Positions 36,119 to 44,271 of a DNA stretch of 64,000 nt are shown here, one piece after another. The notes below the pieces were generated by a model. That model was not told where the DNA came from and ran no database searches. It saw nothing but the letters and a program-made list of their open reading frames with translations. The stretch is from Bradyrhizobium sp. CER78 (GTDB lineage Bacteria; Pseudomonadota; Alphaproteobacteria; Rhizobiales; Xanthobacteraceae), in NCBI RefSeq assembly GCF_029846235.1, contig NZ_JARVWP010000020.1, forward strand, positions 94,180 to 158,179, in the 5' to 3' direction. Position 1 is the first letter of the stretch. Each line of letters begins with the position of its first letter. A program made the position numbers and the translations under genes.

Positions 36119-36628
36119 ATGGACTCCGCCGAACTCCGCGCAATGCAGGCTCCGATCAAGGAGCGTTACAAGACCGACCCGCAGGCCGCCGTGATCACGT
36201 TGAAGGCCAAGGGTACGATCGACAGCGAAAGCCTCTCCTGCAAGGTCGAAACGGGCCGCGCGCTCGCGGTCGCCGGCCTGCATCCCGCCACCGGCGGCTC
36301 CGGGCTCGAACTCTGCTCCGGCGACATGCTGCTGGAGGCGCTGGTCGCCTGCGCCGGCGTCACGCTGAAATCGGTCGCGACCGCCGTCGAGGTGCCGCTC
36401 AAGGTCGGCAACGTGTTCGCCGAGGGCGATCTCGATTTCCGCGGCACGCTCGGTGTCGACAAGGAGGCCCCGGTCGGCTTCCGCGAGATCCGCCTCCGCT
36501 TCGACGTCGGCACCGACGCGCCGCAGGACAAGCTCGATCTGCTGCTGAAACTCACCGAGCGCTATTGCGTGGTCTATCAGACCATCAAGAACGGCCCGAA
36601 GGTGACCGTGTCGATGCAGCGGGTCTAA
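36119..36628 (+). CDS. OsmC/Ohr-family protein
   Basis: 169 residues. The LCSGDMLLEALVACAGVTLKSVATAVEVPL segment holds the family cysteine and helix, followed by FREIRLRFDVGTDAP and ERYCVVYQTIKNGPKVTVSMQ with the second cysteine. OsmC/Ohr proteins reduce organic hydroperoxides or act as redox-linked proteins. CGGGAGCAGAACC precedes the ATG. It may be cotranscribed with the sulfonate importer. Confidence 0.88.
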   Translation: MDSAELRAMQAPIKERYKTDPQAAVITLKAKGTIDSESLSCKVETGRALAVAGLHPATGGSGLELCSGDMLLEALVACAGVTLKSVATAVEVPLKVGNVFAEGDLDFRGTLGVDKEAPVGFREIRLRFDVGTDAPQDKLDLLLKLTERYCVVYQTIKNGPKVTVSMQRV

Positions 36629-36642
36629 GCGGTTTTAACCGG

Positions 36643-36765
36643 TGTCGTCCCGGCGAAAGCCGGGACCCATACGCCGTGTCTTCTCGGTTCAAGCCGCGCT
36701 GTTCGACGGCTTTCGTTCCTCACGCCCAGTCGTGGTTATGGATCCCGGCCTTCGCCGGGATGACG
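36643..36765. repeat. Palindromic repeat (GTGTCGTCCCGGCGAAAG...CTTCGCCGGGATGAC)
   Basis: Inverted arms at 36643-36665 and about 36745-36765. Related to 53550-53690, and in short form to 1215-1242 and to about 56164-56190. It fills the gap before the membrane-protein gene. Confidence 0.6.
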
Positions 36766-36769
36766 CAGA

Positions 36770-37567
36770 ATGTCCCCCGAACTCCACTTCATCCTGCTCC
36801 TCGTGCTGCGCATGGCGGTTGCGGCCGCGTTCGTGGTCAGCGCATCCATCATCACGGAGCGGTCGGGGCCGGTGATCGGCGCGCTGATCGCTACGCTACC
36901 GATCTCGGCGGGGCCGTCCTACACCTTCCTCGCGCTCGACCATGACGCCGCCTTCATCGCCGAGGGCGCGCTGTCGAGCCTGCCGGTCAATGCGGCGACG
37001 ATCTTCATGGGCCTCACTTACGCCGTGCTGGCGCAGCGCTTCAGCATGTGGATTAGCGCGGGAAGCGCGATCGCGTTGTGGCTGGTGCTGGGCACCATCA
37101 TCCGCCAGTTCGCCTGGACGCTGGCCGGCGGGCTGATCCTCAATGCGATTGCCTTCGCGATCTGCATTCCGCTGCTCAAGCCGTATCGGCACGTCGCCAA
37201 GATGCCGCTGATCGCGCGGCGCTGGTACGACATTCCACTACGCGCCGCACTGGTCGCGAGCCTGGTCGGCACCGTGGTCACCGCGTCGACCTGGGTCGGG
37301 CCGCGCGTCACCGGCGTGATCGCGCTGTTTCCGATCGTGTTCTCCTCGATGATGCTGATCCTGCATCCGCGGATCGGCGGCCCCGCCACCGCCGCCGTGC
37401 TCGCCAACAGCGCCTGGGGCCTGCTCGGCTTCGGCCTCGGCATCGCCGTGCTGCATGTCGCGGTGCTGCAATTCGGCTCAGCCGTAGGCCTCTGCTGCGC
37501 GCTCGCCACCTGCATCGCCTGGAATCTGGCGCTGTGGCAGATCGGGCGGAGGAAGGCGAAGGCGTAG
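36770..37567 (+). CDS. Polytopic membrane protein of unknown function
   Basis: 265 residues with about eight hydrophobic segments starting MSPELHFILLLVLRMAVAAA. Residues about 25-57 (GPVIGALIATLPISAGPSYT) and about 168-200 (GPRVTGVIALFPIVFSSMML) resemble each other in spacing and composition, suggesting an internal duplication. No known family could be assigned. The ATG lies directly after the palindromic repeat and lacks a clear ribosome site. It converges with mutS. Confidence 0.7.
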   Translation: MSPELHFILLLVLRMAVAAAFVVSASIITERSGPVIGALIATLPISAGPSYTFLALDHDAAFIAEGALSSLPVNAATIFMGLTYAVLAQRFSMWISAGSAIALWLVLGTIIRQFAWTLAGGLILNAIAFAICIPLLKPYRHVAKMPLIARRWYDIPLRAALVASLVGTVVTASTWVGPRVTGVIALFPIVFSSMMLILHPRIGGPATAAVLANSAWGLLGFGLGIAVLHVAVLQFGSAVGLCCALATCIAWNLALWQIGRRKAKA

Positions 37568-37574
37568 AGAGAGC

Positions 37575-37656
37575 GTAGGGTGGGTTAGCGAAGCGTAACC
37601 CACCATCTTTCTTGCCGCGACAACGGTGGGTTACGCCTCCGGCTAACCCACCCTAC
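37575..37656. repeat. Palindromic repeat (GTAGGGTGGGTTAGCGAAGC...CTAACCCACCCTAC)
   Basis: Two arms carrying GTAGGGTGGGTTAGCG and GGCTAACCCACCCTAC, with internal GTAACCCACC / GGTGGGTTAC arms. It lies between convergent genes. Same type as 53320-53401. Confidence 0.65.
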
Positions 37657-37663
37657 GGCACTG

Positions 37664-40390
37664 TTACCCCTTCGGCAGCTTCGCCCGCAGCGCATACAGC
37701 GCATCCAGCGCCTCGCGCGGCGACATCTCGTCGGGGTGCAGGGCCTTCACCGCTTCCACCAGCAGATCCGCCTCGCTCGGCGGCTTGTCCTCGGCGGCGG
37801 CGCGGGAGGGGACGGCGAACAGCGGCAGGTCGTCGGCGAGCGCGCGCGCGGTCTGGCCGCGGTCCTGGGCTTCGAGTTTTGCCAGCACCGATTTGGCGCG
37901 CGTGATCACGGCGGGCGGCAGGCCGGCGAGCTTTGCGACCTGGATGCCGTAGGAGCGGTCGGCCGAGCCCGGCAGCACCTCGTGCAGGAATACGACGTCG
38001 CCTTGCCATTCCTTGACCCGCACCGTGGCATTGAACATGCGCGGCAGCTTGGCCGAGAGCGCCGTGAGCTCATGATAGTGGGTGGCAAACAGCGTACGGC
38101 AGCGATTGCTCTCATGCAGATGCTCGATCGCGGCCCAGGCGATCGACAGGCCGTCGAAGGTCGCCGTGCCACGGCCGATCTCGTCGAGGATGACCAGCGA
38201 CCGCTCGCTGGCCTGGTTCAGGATCACGGCGGTCTCGACCATCTCGACCATGAAGGTCGAACGGCCGCGCGCCAGATCATCGGCGGCGCCGACGCGTGAG
38301 AACAGCCGGTCGACGATGCCGAGCCGTGCGCGCGACGCCGGCACATAGCTGCCAATTTGAGCAAGGAGCGCGATCAGCGCGTTCTGCCGCAGGAAGGTCG
38401 ACTTACCGGCCATGTTCGGACCGGTGATCAGCCAGAGCTGGCCGGACTTCTGTCCCGGCGCCGGCGACAGATCGCAGGCATTGGCGATGAACGGCTGGCC
38501 GTCGCGCTTCAGCGCCTGCTCGACCACCGGATGGCGGCCGCCCTCGATCGCAAAGCCGAGCGAGCCGTCGACATCGGGCCGCACATAATTGTCGTCGATT
38601 GCAAGCTTTGCCAGCGACGTCGCGACGTCCAGCATCGCAAAGGCATGCGCGGCGTTGCGGAGATCGTCGCTGGCGGCGAGCGCCATCGTGCTCAGCCGCT
38701 CGAAGATCTCGAGCTCGAGATTGAGCGCACGCTCGCCGGCATTGGCGATCTTGGCCTCGGTCTCGCCGAGCTCTGCGGTCGTGAAGCGGACCTGTCCCGC
38801 CAGCGTCTGGCGATGGATGAAGGTCGCATTCAGCGGCGGCGCGAACAGCTTGTCGCCGTGCTGCGCGGTGACCTCGACGAAATAGCCCAGCACATTGTTG
38901 TGCCGGATCTTCAAGGTCTTGATGCCGGTGTCCTCGGCGTAGCGCGCCTGCATCGCGGCGACGACGAGGCGCGAGGCATCGCGCAGATTGCGGCTTTCGT
39001 CGAGCGCGGCTTCATAGCCTTCGCGAACGAATCCGCCGTCGCGCTTGATCAGCGGCAATTGTTCTGACAGTGCGCGGGAGAATTCCCGCGCCAGATCGCG
39101 CGACGGACGCTGCAATGCCGCCATCACGGTCGAAACTTCGGCCGGCGGATCGGCGAGCTGTGCGAGCAGATCCAGTGCCTGGTCGGCGGCGAGGATGCCG
39201 TCGCGCAGACTGGCGAGATCGCGCGGGCCGCCGCGGCCGACCGAGAGCCGCGCCAGCGCCCGCGACATGTCGGGCGCCGCGCGCAGCACGGTCCTGACGT
39301 CCTCGCGTGCCGCGGAGTCTGCAACGAAGGCGGAGACCGCATCGAGCCGCCGCGCGATCACGGCAACATCGGTCAGCGGCGCCGCAAGCCGCTGCGCCAA
39401 TAGGCGCGAGCCGGCTGCGGTGACGGTGCAGTCGATCGCATCGAGCAGCGAGCCGCGGCGCTCGCCGGCCAGTGTGCGCGTCAATTCGAGATTGGCGCGG
39501 GTCGCCGGATCGATCGCCATTGTGGTGCCGGCGGCCTCGCGCGCCGGCGGCGACAGCGGCGGGCGTTTGCCGACCTGGGTGCGGTCGATATAGGTGACGG
39601 CGGCAGCCGCGGCAGTTGCCTCCAGCCGCGACATCGCGGAGAGGCCGTCCATGGTCGCGACCGCGAAATAGTCGCACAGCCGCCGCTCCGCGGTGGCGCT
39701 GTCGAACACGTCGCGGGTCAGCGGCGTCACCGACGGCAGCTCGCGCAAGGTCGGCGCGAGTTCATTGTCGCTATAGAGCCCGTCGGTGACGATCGCCTCG
39801 TTCGGATTGATCCGCGCCAAGGTTGCCGCAAGCTCCGCGGTCGCGCACTCCGTCACCATGAATTCGGAGGTCGAGATGTCGATCCAGGCAAGGCCAAGAC
39901 GATCCGCGCCGGCCGAGCCGCGAGCACGCGCGATCGCGATCAAATAATTGTTGGTGCGGGCGTCGAGCAGCGTGTCTTCGGTCAGCGTGCCCGGCGTTAC
40001 CAGCCGCACCACGCCGCGGCGGACCACGCTCTTGTTGCCGCGCGCCTTGGCCTCCGCGGGATTTTCGGTCTGCTCGCACACCGCGACGCGATGTCCGGCG
40101 CCGATCAGGCGATGCAGATAATCCTCGGAGCGCTCGACCGGAACGCCGCACATCGGGATGTCCATGCCCTGATGCTTGCCGCGCTTGGTCAGCACGATGC
40201 CGAGCGTCTTCGAGGCGATTTCGGCATCCTCGAAGAACAGCTCGTAGAAATCGCCCATCCGGTAGAACAGCAGCAGGCCGGGATGGGCGGCCTTGATCTC
40301 CAGGTACTGTTCCATCATCGGCGTGACGCGCGAGGTCGCCTCGGCGGGAGTGGCTTCGGGCGGAACGGGAATGGGCTGCTGGATGGTCAT
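37664..40390 (-). CDS. mutS: DNA mismatch repair protein MutS
   Basis: About 908 residues from MTIQQPIPVPPEATPAEATS at 40390. The mismatch-binding motif GDFYELFFEDA (F-x-E) is near residue 50, Walker A LITGPNMAGKSTFLRQNA near 660, Walker B SLVILDEIGRGTATFDGLSI, and TLFATHYHELT follow. A C-terminal helix-turn-helix dimerisation region ends LRAKLPKG. It binds mismatches as a dimer and recruits MutL. The frame extends to 40444 but the extra 18 residues are encoded by an H-type repeat that begins 4 bases upstream of this start; the true initiation site is therefore uncertain. Confidence 0.96.
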   Translation of the reverse strand: MTIQQPIPVPPEATPAEATSRVTPMMEQYLEIKAAHPGLLLFYRMGDFYELFFEDAEIASKTLGIVLTKRGKHQGMDIPMCGVPVERSEDYLHRLIGAGHRVAVCEQTENPAEAKARGNKSVVRRGVVRLVTPGTLTEDTLLDARTNNYLIAIARARGSAGADRLGLAWIDISTSEFMVTECATAELAATLARINPNEAIVTDGLYSDNELAPTLRELPSVTPLTRDVFDSATAERRLCDYFAVATMDGLSAMSRLEATAAAAAVTYIDRTQVGKRPPLSPPAREAAGTTMAIDPATRANLELTRTLAGERRGSLLDAIDCTVTAAGSRLLAQRLAAPLTDVAVIARRLDAVSAFVADSAAREDVRTVLRAAPDMSRALARLSVGRGGPRDLASLRDGILAADQALDLLAQLADPPAEVSTVMAALQRPSRDLAREFSRALSEQLPLIKRDGGFVREGYEAALDESRNLRDASRLVVAAMQARYAEDTGIKTLKIRHNNVLGYFVEVTAQHGDKLFAPPLNATFIHRQTLAGQVRFTTAELGETEAKIANAGERALNLELEIFERLSTMALAASDDLRNAAHAFAMLDVATSLAKLAIDDNYVRPDVDGSLGFAIEGGRHPVVEQALKRDGQPFIANACDLSPAPGQKSGQLWLITGPNMAGKSTFLRQNALIALLAQIGSYVPASRARLGIVDRLFSRVGAADDLARGRSTFMVEMVETAVILNQASERSLVILDEIGRGTATFDGLSIAWAAIEHLHESNRCRTLFATHYHELTALSAKLPRMFNATVRVKEWQGDVVFLHEVLPGSADRSYGIQVAKLAGLPPAVITRAKSVLAKLEAQDRGQTARALADDLPLFAVPSRAAAEDKPPSEADLLVEAVKALHPDEMSPREALDALYALRAKLPKG

Positions 40391-40393
40391 CAG

Positions 40394-40493
40394 AGCGTTT
40401 TCGAGAGAAGTGGGCACCGGTTCGCGTGAAGAAAACGCGTCCAAAGAAGAATCTGGAGCCCGGTTCTGATCTCATCAGAACCGCCGGGGCTCC
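40394..40493. repeat. H-type palindromic element, copy 3, abutting mutS
   Basis: 40394-40452 (AGCGTTTTCGAGAGAAGTGG onward) matches the tail of copies 1 and 2 in part. 40453-40493 folds back around GGTTCTGAT-CTC-ATCAGAACC. It replaces the expected leader of mutS. Confidence 0.65.
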
Positions 40494-40618
40494 AGATGGC
40501 GGAAGCTACAAAATTTCGTCGCGCGGTCCTATCCGCGAAGCCGGGGTTTTCCACCCTGTCCACGGTGCAGTTATGACAGCCCTCACGGTATTGCGTGCGG
40601 GGCGCGCAGCCGCGTCAA

Positions 40619-40647
40619 TTGACCTGTCGCGGGCACGCTCCTAAAAC
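40619..40647 (+). promoter_or_regulatory. Candidate sigma-70-type promoter of pcaF
   Basis: TTGACC (40619-40624), a 17-base spacer, then TAAAAC (40642-40647), about 58 bases before the pcaF ATG. A TGCGTGCGGGGCGCGCA imperfect dyad just upstream (about 40592-40608) could bind a regulator. The rest of the 314-base mutS-pcaF gap holds the H-type element and nothing else clear. Confidence 0.4.
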
Positions 40648-40704
40648 TGCCCTCAAGTTCCAGCCGATCCAGCGCCTAAGTCGCGGCATTCAGGGAGAGA
40701 TTCA

Positions 40705-41913
40705 ATGCGTGATGTGTTCATTTGCGATGCCGTCCGGACCCCGATCGGCCGTTTCGGCGGTTCGCTCGCCAAGGTGCGCGCCGACGATCTCGCCGCGGCG
40801 CCGATCAAGGCGCTGATGGCCAAGCACCCGACGCTCAATTGGAACGAGGTCGACGAGGTTTATTTCGGTTGCGCCAACCAGGCCGGCGAAGACAACCGCA
40901 ACGTCACGCGCATGGCACTTCTGCTCGCCGGCATGCCGGAGTCGGTTCCCGGCCAGACCCTGAACCGGCTCTGCGCTTCCGGCCTCGATGCGGTCGGCGC
41001 CGCGGGCCGGGCCATCCGCGCCGGTGAGATCGATTTCGCGATCGCCGGCGGCGTCGAATCGATGACGCGCGCGCCCTTCGTGATGGGCAAGGCTGCGGAA
41101 GCCTTCTCGCGCTCGTCCGAGATCTACGACACCACGATCGGCTGGCGCTTCATCAATCCGCTGATGAAGGCGCAGTACGGAGTCGATGCGATGCCGGAGA
41201 CCGGCGAGAACGTCGCCGAGGAATTCCAGGTGTCGCGCGCCGATCAGGACGCGATGGCGATCCGCTCGCAGCAGCGCGCGGGTGCTGCGATCGCATCGGG
41301 CTATTTCGCCGAGGAGATCGTGCCGATCCAGGTGCCCGGCGGCAAGGCCGGCCCCATCACCGTCGACAAGGACGAGCATCCGCGCCCCGAAACCACGCTC
41401 GAAGGTCTCGCCAAGCTGAAGCCGATCGTGCGCAATCCGGGCACGGTGACCGCGGGCAATGCGTCTGGTGTCAATGACGGCGCCGCCGCGATGATCCTCG
41501 CCTCGGAAGCTGCGGTGAAGAAGCACGGCCTGACCCCGCGCGCAAAGATCCTTGGCCTGGCCTCGGCCGCGGTGCCGCCGCGCATCATGGGCATCGGCCC
41601 GGTGCCGGCGACCAAGAAGCTGGTCGAGCGGCTCGGCATCAAGGTGTCGGACTTCGACCTGATCGAGCTCAACGAGGCCTTCGCCTCGCAGGGCATCGCC
41701 TGCCTGCGTCAGCTCGGCGTCAAGGAAGATGCCGATTTCGTCAATCCGCATGGCGGCGCAATCGCGCTCGGCCATCCGCTCGGCATGAGCGGCGCGCGGC
41801 TGGTTTTGACTGCCGTGCACGGCATGGAGAAGCGGGGCGGGAAGCTTGCCTTGGCAACTATGTGCGTCGGGGTCGGCCAGGGCGTCGCGGTCGCGATCGA
41901 AAAGCTGAACTAA
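40705..41913 (+). CDS. pcaF: 3-oxoadipyl-CoA / acetyl-CoA thiolase
   Basis: 402 residues. The nucleophilic cysteine is in LNRLCASGLDAVGAAGRAI, the catalytic histidine in NPHGGAIALGHPLGMSGAR and the second cysteine in ATMCVGVGQG. DVFICDAVRTPIGRFGGSLA is the thiolase N-terminus typical of PcaF/PaaJ. It cleaves 3-oxoadipyl-CoA to succinyl-CoA and acetyl-CoA, the last step of the protocatechuate branch. GGGAGAGATTCA precedes the ATG. It is followed by a hairpin and then pcaHG, which supports the pca assignment over a general acetyl-CoA acetyltransferase. Confidence 0.9.
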   Translation: MRDVFICDAVRTPIGRFGGSLAKVRADDLAAAPIKALMAKHPTLNWNEVDEVYFGCANQAGEDNRNVTRMALLLAGMPESVPGQTLNRLCASGLDAVGAAGRAIRAGEIDFAIAGGVESMTRAPFVMGKAAEAFSRSSEIYDTTIGWRFINPLMKAQYGVDAMPETGENVAEEFQVSRADQDAMAIRSQQRAGAAIASGYFAEEIVPIQVPGGKAGPITVDKDEHPRPETTLEGLAKLKPIVRNPGTVTAGNASGVNDGAAAMILASEAAVKKHGLTPRAKILGLASAAVPPRIMGIGPVPATKKLVERLGIKVSDFDLIELNEAFASQGIACLRQLGVKEDADFVNPHGGAIALGHPLGMSGARLVLTAVHGMEKRGGKLALATMCVGVGQGVAVAIEKLN

Positions 41914-41924
41914 TCCAATCGCTT

Positions 41925-41948
41925 GGAAGGGCTGAAAACAGCCCTTCC
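41925..41948 (+). terminator. Hairpin after pcaF
   Basis: GGAAGGGCTG-AAAA-CAGCCCTTCC, a perfect 10-bp stem with a 4-base loop, 12 bases after the pcaF stop. There is no long T-run, so termination may be partial or the structure may act as a processing site. Confidence 0.55.
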
Positions 41949-41965
41949 CCAATTTGGTTATGCAC

Positions 41966-41989
41966 TATAATGATCTGATGTGAGCTCAC
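41966..41989 (+). promoter_or_regulatory. Promoter and palindromic operator before pcaH
   Basis: A consensus TATAAT (41966-41971) with no good -35 is followed by the perfect 10-bp palindrome GTGAGCTCAC (41980-41989), 29 bases before the pcaH ATG. The arrangement is consistent with separate, regulated transcription of pcaHG downstream of the pcaF hairpin. Confidence 0.45.
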
Positions 41990-42018
41990 CGGGCGCGTGA
42001 GCCGCGGAGGAATTCGCC

Positions 42019-42720
42019 ATGACCTTGTTGTACCCGCTGCAATCGCTTGCGGCCCATCCGGCGCGGTTGTCGCCGGACTATCGCTCGACGGTGAAGCGTT
42101 CACCGCAAAAGCCGCTGATTCCGATGCGGCACACGCTCTCGGAACTGACTGGGCCGGTCTATGGTCATGAGACGGTGCGTCAGCACGACAACGACCTCAC
42201 CATCCAGGCCAAGGGCGAGCCGCTCGGCGAGCGCATCATCGTGCACGGCCATGTGCTGGATGAGGACGGCCGCGGCGTGCCCAACACGCTGGTCGAGCTG
42301 TGGCAGGCCAATGCCTGCGGCCGCTACATCCACGTCGTCGACCAGCATCCCGCGCCGCTCGATCCGAACTTCACCGGTGCCGGCCGGACGCAGAGCGATG
42401 CGAGCGGTTACTACAAGTTCATCACCATCAAGCCCGGCGCCTACCCCTGGGGCAATCACCACAACGCCTGGCGGCCCGCGCATATCCACTTCTCGGTGTT
42501 CGGGCATTCCTTCGTCTCGCGCCTCGTCACGCAGATGTATTTCCCCGGCGATCCGCTGTTTCCGTTCGATCCGATCTTCAACTCCGTGACCGACGAGAAG
42601 GCGCGGGCGCGGATGATCTCCTCGTTCGATCTCGACAACACCAAGCCGGAATGGGCGCTGTGCTACCGCTTCGATATCGTGCTGCGCGGCCGCAACGCCA
42701 CGCCGATGGAGACCAAGTAA
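42019..42720 (+). CDS. pcaH: Protocatechuate 3,4-dioxygenase beta subunit
   Basis: 233 residues. IIVHGHVLDEDGRGVPNTLVELWQANACGRY is the intradiol dioxygenase core. Iron(III) ligands are visible as Tyr in SGYYKFITIKPGAYPW and His in RPAHIHFSVFG. The N-terminal helix YPLQSLAAHPARLSPDYRST is typical of PcaH. With PcaG it opens protocatechuate between the hydroxyl-bearing carbons to 3-carboxy-cis,cis-muconate. GCGGAGGAATTCGCC precedes the ATG, a strong ribosome site. The stop is immediately followed by the GTG of pcaG. Confidence 0.96.
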   Translation: MTLLYPLQSLAAHPARLSPDYRSTVKRSPQKPLIPMRHTLSELTGPVYGHETVRQHDNDLTIQAKGEPLGERIIVHGHVLDEDGRGVPNTLVELWQANACGRYIHVVDQHPAPLDPNFTGAGRTQSDASGYYKFITIKPGAYPWGNHHNAWRPAHIHFSVFGHSFVSRLVTQMYFPGDPLFPFDPIFNSVTDEKARARMISSFDLDNTKPEWALCYRFDIVLRGRNATPMETK

Positions 42721-43317
42721 GTGTCGAACCAGCGTCCTGATGGAATCACACCCTCGCAGACCGTCGGTCCCTATTTCAAATACGGCCTGACGCCGAACGG
42801 CGAATATGAGTGGAACGACGCCTTCACCAGCAACCTGCTGACCCCTGATACATCCGGCGAGCGCATCCGCATCGAGGGCAAGGTCTATGACGGCGATGGC
42901 GCTGTCATCCCGGATTGCATGCTGGAGATCTGGCAGGCCGATGCGCAAGGCCACTTCTCCGATCCGCAGGACAAGCGCGCATTGCCGAACTCGAGCTTCA
43001 AGGGTTTTGGCCGTTGCGGCACCGACAAGAGCGGCGGTTATGCGTTCGACACCATCAAGCCCGGTATGGTGCCCGATGCCGACGGCAAGCCGCAGGCGCC
43101 GCACATCCTGCTCGCGGTGTTCGCGCGCGGCATGCTGCTGCACCTCTACACGCGAATCTATTTCGACGATGAAGCCGGCAATGCCACTGACTCCACGCTC
43201 GCGCTGGTGCCGGCCGATCGCCGCGCGACCCTGATCGCGAAGAAGATAGGCGGCAACGCCTACACCTTCGACGTCCATCTGCAGGGCGATAACGAGACGG
43301 TGTTCTTCGACGTCTAG
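42721..43317 (+). CDS. pcaG: Protocatechuate 3,4-dioxygenase alpha subunit
   Basis: 198 residues starting at GTG 42721, directly abutting the pcaH stop. ITPSQTVGPYFKYGLTPNGE and IRIEGKVYDGDGAVIPDCMLEIWQADAQGHF mark the alpha subunit. It lacks a full iron site, as is normal, and shapes the active site of the beta subunit. The pcaB, pcaC and pcaD genes, which would act between PcaHG and PcaF, are not in the window. Confidence 0.95.
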   Translation: MSNQRPDGITPSQTVGPYFKYGLTPNGEYEWNDAFTSNLLTPDTSGERIRIEGKVYDGDGAVIPDCMLEIWQADAQGHFSDPQDKRALPNSSFKGFGRCGTDKSGGYAFDTIKPGMVPDADGKPQAPHILLAVFARGMLLHLYTRIYFDDEAGNATDSTLALVPADRRATLIAKKIGGNAYTFDVHLQGDNETVFFDV

Positions 43318-43392
43318 CCGGCGCGGCACGCCAATCCAGCATTGAAGAGACGACCGAAATCCGCTGCGCGCCTTCGCCGCAGCGGATTTCGC

Positions 43393-43434
43393 TTGACTAT
43401 GCGCATCTGTTTATATAACAAGTAAGTTATATAA
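43393..43434. promoter_or_regulatory. ArsR-type operator over the arsR promoter
   Basis: A perfect 24-base dyad, TTATATAAC (43411-43419), AAGTAA, GTTATATAA (43426-43434), lies 18 bases upstream of the ArsR ATG. TTGACT at 43393-43398 with a 17-base spacer places the -10 (TAACAA) inside the dyad. This is the expected design for autorepression. Confidence 0.7.
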
Positions 43435-43451
43435 AAGGTACGAGATCAAGC

Positions 43452-43775
43452 ATGGCCAACCTCGACGCCGCCTTCTCTGCGCTCGCTGACCCGACCCGCC
43501 GGGCGATTCTGGCGCGTCTCGCGTTGGGCGAAGCGACCGTCATGGAGCTGGTCGAGCCGTTCGAGCTGACCCAGCCCGCGATCTCCCGCCATCTCAAGGT
43601 GCTCGAGGGCGCCGGCCTGATCGTGCGGCGCGTCGAGGGCACCAAGCGGCCGTGCCGGCTGGCGCCGACGGCCGTTGCCGAGATCGATCAGTGGCTCGGC
43701 ATGCTGCGCCGCGCGCTGGAAACCAATTACGACCGGCTGGATGGAGTGCTGGCCGCCATGAAGCCTGAGCAGTGA
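43452..43775 (+). CDS. ArsR-family transcriptional repressor
   Basis: 107 residues. ANLDAAFSALADPTRRAILARLALGEATVMELVEPFELTQPAISRHLKVLEGAGLIVRRVEGTK (about 2-65) is the ArsR winged helix. The usual CVC metal site is absent, placing it with the non-metal group that pairs with AHSA1/SRPBCC proteins. It is followed after 10 bases by such a gene, the standard arrangement. The dyad just upstream is its likely operator. The inducer is unknown. Confidence 0.92.
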   Translation: MANLDAAFSALADPTRRAILARLALGEATVMELVEPFELTQPAISRHLKVLEGAGLIVRRVEGTKRPCRLAPTAVAEIDQWLGMLRRALETNYDRLDGVLAAMKPEQ

Positions 43776-43785
43776 AAGGTGCCCT

Positions 43786-44250
43786 ATGAGTAAGTTGACG
43801 CTGAAGACCGAAGGCGACCGCTATATCGTCGTGACCAGGCGCTTCGTCGCGCCGCCCGAGGCGGTGTATCGCGCGCATACCGAGCCGGAGCTGTTGCAGA
43901 AATGGCTGCTCGGTCCTGACGGCTGGACCATGCCGGTCTGCATCAGCGAGCTCAGGCCCGGCGGCAAGATCCGCTACGAGTGGACCGACGGCAAGGGCGG
44001 CGGCTTTCATCTGACTGGCGAATATCTCGAACTCGAACCGTTCAGCCGCATCGTGCATGTCGAGCGCATGCATCTGCCCGATCCGACGCCGGACAATCGT
44101 GTCGAGACCCGCTTTGCACCTGATGGTGACGGCACCGTGATGACCATGCGGATGACGCTGCCGGATGCCGAGACGCGTGCGGCGATGCTCGCGACCGGCA
44201 TGGAGCACGGCATGGAAGACAGCTATGCTCGGCTTGACCGCATGAGCTGA
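43786..44250 (+). CDS. SRPBCC/AHSA1-domain protein
   Basis: 154 residues. FVAPPEAVYRAHTEPELLQKWLLGPDGWTMPVC and YLELEPFSRIVHVERM are the START/AHSA1 hydrophobic-pocket fold. It is cotranscribed with the ArsR gene. Proteins of this class bind small hydrophobic ligands; in the ArsR pair they may act as a ligand-binding or detoxifying partner. Confidence 0.88.
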   Translation: MSKLTLKTEGDRYIVVTRRFVAPPEAVYRAHTEPELLQKWLLGPDGWTMPVCISELRPGGKIRYEWTDGKGGGFHLTGEYLELEPFSRIVHVERMHLPDPTPDNRVETRFAPDGDGTVMTMRMTLPDAETRAAMLATGMEHGMEDSYARLDRMS

Positions 44251-44271
44251 GCTCTGTCGATGTGAGGGACA

